Positions 1 through 6,881 of a DNA stretch of 9,787 nt are shown here, one piece after another. The notes under the pieces are model-generated. The model saw only the letters and a program-made list of their open reading frames with translations. It ran no database searches and was not told the origin of the DNA. This stretch comes from Tannerella sp. (GTDB lineage: Bacteria; Bacteroidota; Bacteroidia; Bacteroidales; Tannerellaceae). Numbering within the stretch: position 1 is the first letter of the stretch; each line of letters opens with the position of its first letter. The translations under genes and the position numbers were made by a program. The stretch is taken from contig JAITQL010000218.1 of the NCBI GenBank assembly GCA_031288935.1, positions 1 to 9,787 on the forward strand, read 5' to 3'.

Positions 1-24
1 TTTGCCGGCATAATTGATGTGCGG

Positions 25-1335
25 ATGATTGACAATCGTATTTTTGAAAACAAGGTAGCCGCCTATTACTCGCTGGGATGTAAACTCAATTTTGCGGAGA
101 CTTCTACCATCGGAAAAGAATTGGCTTTGCACGGTATCCGAAAGGCTCGCAAGGGCGAAAATGCGGATATTTGTGTCGTCAATACGTGTTCCGTGACGGA
201 GCTGGCCGACAAAAAATGCCGCCAACTGATTCGCCGTGTCCATAAACTGCATCCGGAGGCTTTTGTTATTGCTACCGGTTGCTATGCACAGCTTAAACCG
301 GAAGAAGTGGCGCGCATAGAAGGGGTCGATCTGGTTTTGGGTACGGCACAGAAGGCTGACCTTGCACAGTATCTTGACCAGATGTACCGCGGCCGGATCA
401 TCACATCACAGGTTGGCGAGATGCAATCGTTCACGCCGTCGTGCGCGGCGGGCGACCGGACACGCTATTTCCTGAAAGTACAGGACGGATGCGATTACTT
501 TTGCTCCTACTGTACCATTCCCCTTGCACGCGGACGGAGCCGGAACGGGAGGATTGACAGTCTGGTGGCGCAGGCGGAACAGGCAGCTCGCGAGGGAGGA
601 AAGGAAATCGTGCTTACGGGCGTCAATACGGGTGATTTCGGGAAAAGTACGGGCGAGACGTTTCCCGATCTGCTGCGGGCGCTGGACAGGGTGGAGGGCA
701 TCGCCCGCTATCGCATTTCGTCCATCGAACCGAATCTGATTACGGATGAAATCATTGATTTCGTATCGAACAGCAAACGCTTCGTCCCGCATTTTCATAT
801 CCCGTTGCAAAGCGGAAGCGACGAGGTGCTGAAACTGATGCGCCGCCGGTATGACACAGCCCTGTTTCGCCACAGGGTGGAAAGGATCAAATGCCTGCTG
901 CCCGGCGCGTTTATCGGCGTTGACGTGATTGTGGGGATACGGGGCGAAACGGATGAATATTTCGAGGCCTGCCGTTCGTTCATCGAATCGCTGCCCGTTT
1001 CGCAACTGCATGTGTTCAGTTACTCCGAACGGCAGGGTACGCAGGCGCTCAAGATCACGCCGGTCGTTGATCCGGCGGTCAAACACGCACGGAGCCGGTC
1101 GCTGCTGGATCTTTCCGAACGCAAACGGCGCGATTTCTACGAAACGCAGCGGGGACAAACTGCCGCCGCGCTGTTTGAACATACCCGAAAGGGCGGGAAC
1201 ATGGCCGGATTTACCGCCAATTATGTCAAGACGGAAGCGCCTTACGACGAGGCGCGCATCAACCGGATTTCCGCCGTGCGCCTGGAGGGATGGAACAGGG
1301 ATCGGACGGCATTGACGGTCACTTTTATGGATTAA
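25..1335 (+). CDS. mtaB: tRNA (N6-L-threonylcarbamoyladenosine(37)-C(2))-methylthiotransferase MtaB
   Basis: This radical-SAM enzyme adds a methylthio group to t6A at position 37 of ANN-decoding tRNAs, giving ms2t6A; it acts in the cytoplasm. Numbered from the ATG at 25 (436 residues), the N-terminal methylthiotransferase domain carries the expected cluster cysteines in LGCKLN (Cys19), NTCSV (Cys55) and GCYAQ (Cys86). The radical-SAM motif is CDYFCSYC (Cys156, Cys160, Cys163). The last 60 or so residues fit a TRAM-like RNA-binding tail. LGCKLNFAE separates MtaB from MiaB and RimO. The frame is open to the left edge and a GTG at 19 is also possible. I chose ATG 25 because family members usually begin with MID about 15 residues before YxLGCKLN, as here. 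The next gene begins 13 bases after the stop, so the two are probably co-transcribed. Any promoter lies outside the window. Confidence 0.95.
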   Translation: MIDNRIFENKVAAYYSLGCKLNFAETSTIGKELALHGIRKARKGENADICVVNTCSVTELADKKCRQLIRRVHKLHPEAFVIATGCYAQLKPEEVARIEGVDLVLGTAQKADLAQYLDQMYRGRIITSQVGEMQSFTPSCAAGDRTRYFLKVQDGCDYFCSYCTIPLARGRSRNGRIDSLVAQAEQAAREGGKEIVLTGVNTGDFGKSTGETFPDLLRALDRVEGIARYRISSIEPNLITDEIIDFVSNSKRFVPHFHIPLQSGSDEVLKLMRRRYDTALFRHRVERIKCLLPGAFIGVDVIVGIRGETDEYFEACRSFIESLPVSQLHVFSYSERQGTQALKITPVVDPAVKHARSRSLLDLSERKRRDFYETQRGQTAAALFEHTRKGGNMAGFTANYVKTEAPYDEARINRISAVRLEGWNRDRTALTVTFMD

Positions 1336-1348
1336 ACGATTACGGTAT

Positions 1349-2266
1349 ATGGGACAGCCTATTTTATACGGCATACTTTTTTTGTGGATCAAATCGCTTG
1401 CGATATGGCCTCTGCGCGTGCTTTACGTGTTTTCGGACATGCTCTGCTTTCTTGTTTACAGAGTTGTAAAATACCGGCTGAAGGTGGTTCGCGCGAATCT
1501 GCTGCATTCGTTTCCCGATTGGACGGACGAGGAACGCCGCCGGACGGAACGGAAGTTCTATCATCACTTTGCGGACTACATCATGGAAACGGTCAAGCTG
1601 GCCCATCTGTCGCACCGGGAAGCGCTTCGCCGGGCGTGCATCCGCAATCCGGAGATGATCAAACCCCTGCTGGAGCAAGGCCATACATGCTTGATCCTGC
1701 TGATGGGACATTACGGCAACTGGGAATGGTTCACGGGATCCAGGCCTTTTTTTGGCGGAGAAGTGCAGGTGCATCCGATCTACCGTCCGCTGACGAACCG
1801 GGTATTCGACCGCCTTTTTCTTTTCCTTCGCAGCCGGCTCGGAGCGTTCGGCATCCGGAAAAGCGACGTCGTCCGCGACGTCATCCGTCTCAAGCAGGCA
1901 AGCACGCCCAGCCTGGTACTTTTCATTGCCGACCAGACGCCCAGTCGCGCGAACCTGCATTACTGGACAACCTTCCTGCATCAGGAGACGGCCATGCTGA
2001 CCGGGCCGGAACGCATCGCCGTCAAGCTGAACCTGCCCGTTATTTTCGTCGACATCCAAAAGATACGCAGAGGATATTATTCGGTCGACTTCGAGTTGAT
2101 CACCGACCGCCCGAAGGAAATGCCCCGGCACTGGATTACGGAAGAATATGCCCGCCGGATGGAACGTTGTATCCTGCGCGAACCGGCTTACTGGCTCTGG
2201 ACGCACAAACGCTGGAAATATCACCGCCATGAGGAATCACTATGCGCAGGCAACGTTTCGGAGTAA
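1349..2266 (+). CDS. LpxL/HtrB-family lipid A biosynthesis acyltransferase
   Basis: This is a 305-residue inner-membrane acyltransferase of the lysophospholipid/lipid A family, which moves a secondary acyl chain from acyl-ACP onto lipid A. The N terminus has a hydrophobic segment (about residues 5-40, interrupted by Lys and Arg) fitting a membrane anchor. The catalytic HX4E motif is HYGNWE (His121, Glu126), preceded by a hydrophobic strand. ADQTP near residue 195 and TGPERIAVKLNLPVIF further on are typical of the family, as is the C-terminal EPAYWLWTHKRWK signature. Length is normal (about 290-310). It starts 13 bases after mtaB and is likely read from the same transcript. Which acyl position or chain it serves cannot be told from sequence, so no lpx symbol is given. 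A bacterial ornithine- or phospho-lipid acyltransferase is a less likely alternative. Confidence 0.92.
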   Translation: MGQPILYGILFLWIKSLAIWPLRVLYVFSDMLCFLVYRVVKYRLKVVRANLLHSFPDWTDEERRRTERKFYHHFADYIMETVKLAHLSHREALRRACIRNPEMIKPLLEQGHTCLILLMGHYGNWEWFTGSRPFFGGEVQVHPIYRPLTNRVFDRLFLFLRSRLGAFGIRKSDVVRDVIRLKQASTPSLVLFIADQTPSRANLHYWTTFLHQETAMLTGPERIAVKLNLPVIFVDIQKIRRGYYSVDFELITDRPKEMPRHWITEEYARRMERCILREPAYWLWTHKRWKYHRHEESLCAGNVSE

Positions 2267-2269
2267 AAT

Positions 2270-2297
2270 CACGGTGGAGCAGCTATTTGACACCGTG
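2270..2297 (+). other. Stem-loop directly after the acyltransferase gene
   Basis: Seven-base arms CACGGTG (2270-2276) and CACCGTG (2291-2297) are exact inverted copies separated by 14 bases, beginning 3 bases past the acyltransferase stop codon. No T-run follows, so it is not a canonical intrinsic terminator. It may be a 3'-end stabilising hairpin or a weak terminator of the mtaB operon. The sequence shows the dyad; the role is inference. Confidence 0.35.
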
Positions 2298-2507
2298 TGT
2301 ATGAAAACTGTCCTCAATCGCGACGAAGCATGCATGGCTGTCAACCGTAGAGGCTACAAGTTCGGATACGCCGGCTGAAATAACTTTTTTCTCGCCTGAT
2401 CGCCGCAAGACAAGGCCGCGTGAAGCATTGTGAGTCGTCTGGATGTTAAAAATCGGGCCGCCGCTAAAAAAACGCGGGAATGTGTCCTTTTTTCTTGGGA
2501 AATAGTG

Positions 2508-2515
2508 TATTTTTG
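2508..2515 (+). promoter_or_regulatory. Bacteroidota-type promoter -7 box (TATTTTTG)
   Basis: TATTTTTG fits the Bacteroidota sigma-ABfr -7 consensus TAnnTTTG exactly and is followed by CA and an AT-rich stretch, as is common at these promoters. A T-rich stretch lies about 20 bases upstream, but there is no clean TTTG -33 box. Transcription would begin near 2520-2524, about 20 bases before the ATG at 2542. It is the only good match seen between the acyltransferase gene and susC. It could drive a small RNA, a short gene, or a roughly 700-base susC leader. Confidence 0.45.
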
Positions 2516-2541
2516 CAAGCGATATTAATAAAAATAGAAGC

Positions 2542-3066
2542 ATGTATACACCAATGGCAAATATTTTTACTTTAGGTATCTTTAATGGGCGCACTTTGGC
2601 AGTACGCAATTATTTGTTAGAAAGAGGGAGGGAGTTCTACCTTAGCTCGCTTGCGTGTAAGATACGGAAAAATCAACCAAATAATCAAATCCGGTTCGTT
2701 GCTTTTCATATCATTTCCCTCTTTTTTTCAGCATACTTCTTCCGACGGTTTTTCGCATTTCGTTCATGCAAGTCAGCCGGCGGTTTTTTTATGTCTTCCT
2801 GCTTCGGTCAACCTGCTCGCAAGCAGTGCCAGACACACGCCATCCGCGGCGTTAGACACATCGCTTGCCAATGCGGAAACAGTTTTTGCAGCCATATATG
2901 TAATGTTCGCGTACTCGAGTACGCCGCCCGTGTACGCGCGTACATCACTCGCGGACGCCCGTCCGCCATTCGTGTACTTGCGTCCGCCATCCGCGGACGC
3001 TCGTCCGCAAGTCGTGTACGGGCGTACGGGAATAGTGGAAGAACGTATGAATCGTATTTATTTTAA
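2542..3066 (+). CDS. Doubtful hypothetical ORF (174 residues)
   Basis: I do not recognise this protein. In its favour are an ATG start and a good -7 box 27 bases upstream. The first 40 or so residues (MYTPMANIFTLGIFNGRTL onward) have plausible composition. Against it, the middle is rich in Phe, Cys and Arg with no recognisable domain. The frame runs through a terminator-like hairpin at 2742-2790. The end is only a low-complexity Arg/Ala/Ser heptad produced by the 21-base repeat array. Another + frame (2651-3070) is open over most of the same stretch, so openness is weak evidence. Base changes between repeat units follow arm pairing, not codon position. It may be non-coding, or only a short 5' part may be translated. 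Confidence 0.18.
   Translation: MYTPMANIFTLGIFNGRTLAVRNYLLERGREFYLSSLACKIRKNQPNNQIRFVAFHIISLFFSAYFFRRFFAFRSCKSAGGFFMSSCFGQPARKQCQTHAIRGVRHIACQCGNSFCSHICNVRVLEYAARVRAYITRGRPSAIRVLASAIRGRSSASRVRAYGNSGRTYESYLF
2742..2790 (+). terminator. Possible intrinsic terminator or attenuator in the susC upstream region
   Basis: CCGACGG (2742-2748) can pair with CCGGCGG (2777-2783) in six pairs with one A/G mismatch. The loop contains a further GCAT/ATGC pairing (2755-2758 with 2766-2769). Seven Ts follow at once (2784-2790). GC-rich stem plus T-run is the intrinsic terminator pattern, though the loop is longer than usual and the stem imperfect. With the -7 box at 2508 it would bound a transcript of about 270 bases, or act as an attenuator if transcription continues to susC. 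Confidence 0.3.
2909..3029. repeat. Tandem array of six 21-base units, each a 16-base dyad plus 5-base spacer
   Basis: Units begin at 2909, 2930, 2951, 2972, 2993 and 3014, an exact 21-base period. The dyads are GCGTACTCGAGTACGC, GTGTACGCGCGTACAT, GCGGACGCCCGTCCGC, GTGTACTTGCGTCCGC, GCGGACGCTCGTCCGC and GTGTACGGGCGTACGG. Spacers are CGCCC, CACTC, CATTC, CATCC and AAGTC. Each dyad has two 6-base arms around a 4-base centre. Units 1, 3 and 5 pair at all six positions, unit 2 with one G-T wobble, units 4 and 6 at four positions plus a wobble. It lies about 190 bases upstream of susC. It is not a CRISPR array: there are no long unique spacers and no cas genes. It could be a row of protein-binding sites, a string of small RNA hairpins in a leader, or a non-functional expanding satellite. 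Confidence 0.85.
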
Positions 3067-3159
3067 TTGAGAATGCCTATGAGAGAAAAGAAAAAAGAGA
3101 AATGGTAACTGCGGGGTGACAGCGAAGCCTGTAACATCATGCCGGCAGGTAAAAAAAGA

Positions 3160-3218
3160 ACAGGCACGTAATTAATTAACAGAAATTTATTGTATTGTAG
3201 AATTTAAATTTTAGACAT
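3160..3218 (+). promoter_or_regulatory. AT-rich leader in front of susC
   Basis: The bases just before the susC ATG are strongly AT-rich (TAATTAATTAAC, then GAATTTAAATTTTAGACAT) with no purine-rich Shine-Dalgarno site. That is the usual translation-initiation context in Bacteroidota, where an unstructured A/T-rich leader replaces the SD. No exact TAnnTTTG box is visible between 3030 and 3218, so the susC transcription start is not located. Confidence 0.4.
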
Positions 3219-6200
3219 ATGAATGACAAAAGAAACTTTTTTATCCCCGGACGGGGTCGAATATTGAAATGGATGTGTGCAGGAATGCTTATCGGTGCGA
3301 CCGCCTTGTCGGCCAAATCCGGTCAGGAATGGAACCTCCGCAGCCATGAAGGAACGTTGAGCGAGTTTTCCGGAGAAAGCGAAAAACGGAGTGATTCCCG
3401 GCTGGCAGCTTCCCCGCTGGAACGGCAGCAAGGCGGGAATGTAACGGGAACGGTCGTCGATGCAAGCGGCGAGCCGGTTATTGGAGTGAATGTGACCGTG
3501 AAGGGGACGACGAACGGTACGGTTACCGACATAGACGGGAATTTCAGCCTGAATGTGCCGGATAACAATGCTGTGCTGGTGTTTTCGTTCATCGGATACG
3601 CCACTCAGGAAATGAAGGCAGGCGGGCAACGAAAATTGAGGATCGTGCTGCAGGAAGACAATCTCCAGTTGGAGGAAGTGGTCGTCGTGGCGTTTGGTAC
3701 GGTCAAGAAGAAGGATTTGACCGGTTCGGTTGCTACGATAGATACGAAGCTGATCGCCTCGCAGTCTACCTCTACGCTTACCAAATCGCTGGAAGGGGCG
3801 GTTCCGGGTTTGCAGGTATCGTCGGTCGACGGACAGCCCGGCATGGACATGGCAATTCGGATTCGCGGCCTGAGTACGGCCAATCCGGATTACTCGAACC
3901 CGCTGATCGTGGTGGACGGAGTGGCCTACAATAACGTGACCAAAAGCATCCTGTCTACCATCAATCCGAAAGACGTGGAATCCATGACGGTGCTGAAGGA
4001 TGCGGCCTCGACAGCCCTGTACGGTTCCCGCGGCTCGAACGGAGTGATCATGGTGACGACCAAAAAGGGGAAACAGGGGAAAGCGGTTGTCACATTCGAC
4101 GGGAAATGGGGTGTGAACATGGCCGGCAACAATGCGACTCCGCAAACGTTTGATACGGAAGGCATGATTGGCCAGAAGTACGAACATGCGTGGCGGTCGA
4201 TCTACAACAATGTGCGCTACGGCAGTAACGTGCAGGGCGAAACGTTTGTCAACAATCCGAAGATGGGACACGCGGATGCCGCCCTGTTTGCCAGTCAGCA
4301 CCTGTTCGACTATACAGGCAGTCTGGAGAATTTCGGCAGAAACGAGCTGGGGAATTTCCTGCTGTATAAAGTGCCCGGGCTGGCGGATGGAAGCAATCTG
4401 GAAAGAACAGGCGCCAGCGCCATGATGAAAAACATCTATCTGGTGGGGACGGACGGCAAACTGAATCCGAATGCCACGCTGAACTTCCATGACAACTGGT
4501 ATGATGAATTTTTCAAGCCGCAGTTCCGTCAGGAATACAACATTAACGTCAGCGGCGCCACCGACAAGATTGACTATTATTTCTCCGGCGGCTATCTGGG
4601 CGATCCTTCCTACCTGCTGGGTTCCAAGTTCGACCGTTACAGCCTGCGCTCCAACATCAACGCGAATGTGACCCAGTGGCTGAAAGCCGGCGTAAACATG
4701 TCATACAGCAACCGGAAAATGCAGACCCCGTTTACCCGTTACGGGCGCAACGGCGGCGATGTGCGTGAAAACCTGGTCGTATGGCCTCTGGAAGGCCCTA
4801 CCATTGCCACCTTGTGGGCGTATGACGAAAACGGAGACGTGAAACGGAATCCCGTCAGCGGCGAAAAAATGCGCGACGACCGCTATGGCTCCGTCTGGTC
4901 GCCCTTCGGTGAAACGAGCGTCCCGTATTCCAACCTGACCGACTGGAAAGCAACCGGCGAGCTGGACAAGGACTTGCAGACGTTCAACGATGTCAACCTG
5001 TCTACGTACATGGAAGCGTCGTTCCTGAAAGATTTCACGTTCCGGGTCTCGCTGGCGCTGGACAAAACCTTCCTGCTGCGCGACCGTTACCGGAACAATG
5101 AAACGGGACGCTATGGTACTACCGGAGGCGCATTGGCGCGCAACCAGTGGGAATATACCAATCTCAGCACGTTGCAAACGCTGAACTGGGCGCATGACTT
5201 CGGCTCGCATCATCTGGATGCCATCGCCGGTCATGAATTTAACTCGGTACACCAGACCAACCTGAACCTGGTCTACGGCCGGTCGCTGATTCCCCGAATG
5301 GACAACTTTGCCAATTTCATTACGATCAATTATATTCCCAGCGGCACCTACGGCGCTTCGGGAGGGGATGAAAACCTTGAAACCATTGAAGGCTATCTGG
5401 CCCGGGTAAACTATCATTACGACAACCGCTACCTGCTCACCGCCAGTGTCCGTACGGACGGATCGTCCAAATTCCGGTATCTGGAAGACCGATGGGGGAT
5501 GTTTTGGTCGTTCGGTGCAGCATGGCGCGTGACGAACGAGCCGTTTGCCAAAGACCTTGAATGGCTGGACGACCTGAAAATCCGTGCCGATTACGGCGCG
5601 ATTGGCAACCAGAACGGCATTTCCGCCTATTCGGGGTATCAGATGTGGACTTATGCAGCAACTTCATATACCGGGAACGGCCCTTCCGACGTGGCTTCGT
5701 GGAGCCTTACGCAAGGGGCGGCCGTGAATCCGCATTTGACGTGGGAAAAGGTACATACGGTGGATGTGGGGATTGATTTCCGTTTCCTGAAACGTTTCTC
5801 CGCAACCATTGACTGGTATCAGAAAGAAACGGTCGACATGATATGGAATACGCCGCTTTCCACCGAAATGGGGCAAAGGAACATCATGAACAATGCGGCC
5901 GGTATGCGCGGACGCGGTATCGAAGTGGACTTGAATGTGGACCTCGTCACGAATCGCGACTGGTACTGGTCGGTCAACCTGAACGGAGCGCACAGTGAAA
6001 GCATTCTTACGAAAGTGCCGACAGGCATGGGGAGCGCCGAGCTGGGAGGTAAATGGGTTACGGCCGGCGAGGCCTGGTCGGCCAGCGGTGGCGGATCGAA
6101 CGTGGCCGGCTGTTTCCTGCGCGGCGAAGGACTGCCCTACTATAACGGGTATATCGTGAAATACATGGGTGTGGATCAGGAAACCGGCTTGCCGCTGTTC

Positions 6201-6875
6201 AGCCACGTAGTGTCGGACGCGGATGTAGCTTCCGGAACGTATTCGGATGCAAAGAAAGGCGACATTGTGCCGACTAAATATTACAGTCAGGCAAACAAAG
6301 TGGAAATCGGCGACGTGTCGCCCCAGTTGACCGGCGGTTTCGGTACCAGTATCACCTACAAGAATCTGGATCTCGGCCTGCAGTTTGCCTATCAGCTGGG
6401 CGGGAAGTTCTTCAGTCTGAACTATGCCTATCTGGGCGTTTATCACAATGAACGTATCGGATCGGCCGTAGCCACGGAACTCTGGAACAACACCTGGTCG
6501 CCCGAAGGGGATAACGCCAACCTGACGTACGCCAATACGTCGGCCAAATTCCCCATGCAATTTTACGGGAACGCCCAAAGCAGATACTTGAGCGGCACCA
6601 TTGCAGGAGATGCGTTCTACACCGATTTGTCTTTGTTCAGCGCCTCCTATCTGAATGTAAAAAACATTACGCTGGGTTATACGCTTCCGCAAAACCTGAC
6701 ACACAGGGCAGGTATTTCGACTGTGCGTGCCTATGCCACGCTGGATAACATATGGATATTTACCTCCGTTCCCGGCATTGATCCGCGCATGGACATGGCG
6801 GGCGGTTTCGGCGTAAACACGGCCTCTTATCCGTATATGAGAAATGCTTCCCTGGGACTTAATATAACATTTTAA
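3219..6875 (+). CDS. SusC/RagA-family TonB-dependent outer-membrane transporter
   Basis: This 1218-residue outer-membrane barrel imports a bulky nutrient using TonB energy, with the SusD-like lipoprotein as its lid. The signal peptide covers about residues 1-32 (KR near the start, hydrophobic 18-31, ALSA before the cut). A 40-residue polar linker follows, then a carboxypeptidase-regulatory-like domain at 74-145 (VTGTVVDASGEPVIGVNV through SFIGYA). A TonB-box-like EEVVVVAFG sits at 152-160. The plug runs from about 165 to 290 with the family signatures IRIRGLST, PLIVVDG and VLKDAASTALYGSRGSNGV. The remainder is the barrel, ending NASLGLNITF with the terminal aromatic residue typical of outer-membrane proteins. 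No STN domain is present, so signalling through a FecR-type anti-sigma factor is not expected, and none is nearby. It is longer than many SusC proteins (about 1000-1100). The substrate (glycan, peptide or other) cannot be inferred. Confidence 0.96.
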   Translation: MNDKRNFFIPGRGRILKWMCAGMLIGATALSAKSGQEWNLRSHEGTLSEFSGESEKRSDSRLAASPLERQQGGNVTGTVVDASGEPVIGVNVTVKGTTNGTVTDIDGNFSLNVPDNNAVLVFSFIGYATQEMKAGGQRKLRIVLQEDNLQLEEVVVVAFGTVKKKDLTGSVATIDTKLIASQSTSTLTKSLEGAVPGLQVSSVDGQPGMDMAIRIRGLSTANPDYSNPLIVVDGVAYNNVTKSILSTINPKDVESMTVLKDAASTALYGSRGSNGVIMVTTKKGKQGKAVVTFDGKWGVNMAGNNATPQTFDTEGMIGQKYEHAWRSIYNNVRYGSNVQGETFVNNPKMGHADAALFASQHLFDYTGSLENFGRNELGNFLLYKVPGLADGSNLERTGASAMMKNIYLVGTDGKLNPNATLNFHDNWYDEFFKPQFRQEYNINVSGATDKIDYYFSGGYLGDPSYLLGSKFDRYSLRSNINANVTQWLKAGVNMSYSNRKMQTPFTRYGRNGGDVRENLVVWPLEGPTIATLWAYDENGDVKRNPVSGEKMRDDRYGSVWSPFGETSVPYSNLTDWKATGELDKDLQTFNDVNLSTYMEASFLKDFTFRVSLALDKTFLLRDRYRNNETGRYGTTGGALARNQWEYTNLSTLQTLNWAHDFGSHHLDAIAGHEFNSVHQTNLNLVYGRSLIPRMDNFANFITINYIPSGTYGASGGDENLETIEGYLARVNYHYDNRYLLTASVRTDGSSKFRYLEDRWGMFWSFGAAWRVTNEPFAKDLEWLDDLKIRADYGAIGNQNGISAYSGYQMWTYAATSYTGNGPSDVASWSLTQGAAVNPHLTWEKVHTVDVGIDFRFLKRFSATIDWYQKETVDMIWNTPLSTEMGQRNIMNNAAGMRGRGIEVDLNVDLVTNRDWYWSVNLNGAHSESILTKVPTGMGSAELGGKWVTAGEAWSASGGGSNVAGCFLRGEGLPYYNGYIVKYMGVDQETGLPLFSHVVSDADVASGTYSDAKKGDIVPTKYYSQANKVEIGDVSPQLTGGFGTSITYKNLDLGLQFAYQLGGKFFSLNYAYLGVYHNERIGSAVATELWNNTWSPEGDNANLTYANTSAKFPMQFYGNAQSRYLSGTIAGDAFYTDLSLFSASYLNVKNITLGYTLPQNLTHRAGISTVRAYATLDNIWIFTSVPGIDPRMDMAGGFGVNTASYPYMRNASLGLNITF

Positions 6876-6881
6876 AATTGA

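Noticed and set aside
2148..2378. 76-residue + ORF overlapping the end of the acyltransferase gene
   Set aside because: Its first half is out-of-frame acyltransferase sequence; the rest has no motif and crosses the 2270-2297 stem-loop.
2461..2490. Possible terminator (CCGC and GCGG flanking a run of As) after the mtaB operon
   Set aside because: Only about four pairs, and the T-run lies more than ten bases past the stem, so it is too weak to call.
2630..2712. tRNA-like patterns (TTAGCTCGCTTG, GGTTCGTT)
   Set aside because: The acceptor, D-arm and anticodon stems do not pair and the spacing is wrong, so no cloverleaf forms.
2909..3029. CRISPR array
   Set aside because: The spacers are only 5 bases and similar to each other, the units are palindromes that vary, and no cas gene is present.
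2651..3070. 139-residue + frame containing a 7-residue repeat (VYARTSL, ADARPPF, VYLRPPS)
   Set aside because: It has only a TTG start and no ATG before 2903. The heptads follow from the 21-base DNA repeat and appear in other frames too, and unit-to-unit changes follow arm pairing rather than coding.
3204..4490. 428-residue open frame on the - strand across the susC start region
   Set aside because: It is an antisense shadow of susC. The protein is His/Arg/Gln-rich with no domain, and the + strand frame is an unmistakable SusC protein.
5664..6704. 346-residue - strand open frame inside susC, and a similar 390-residue one inside susD (7320-8492)
   Set aside because: Both lie fully antisense to well-supported genes and show no recognisable motif or signal. 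They arise from GC-rich codon use on the other strand.
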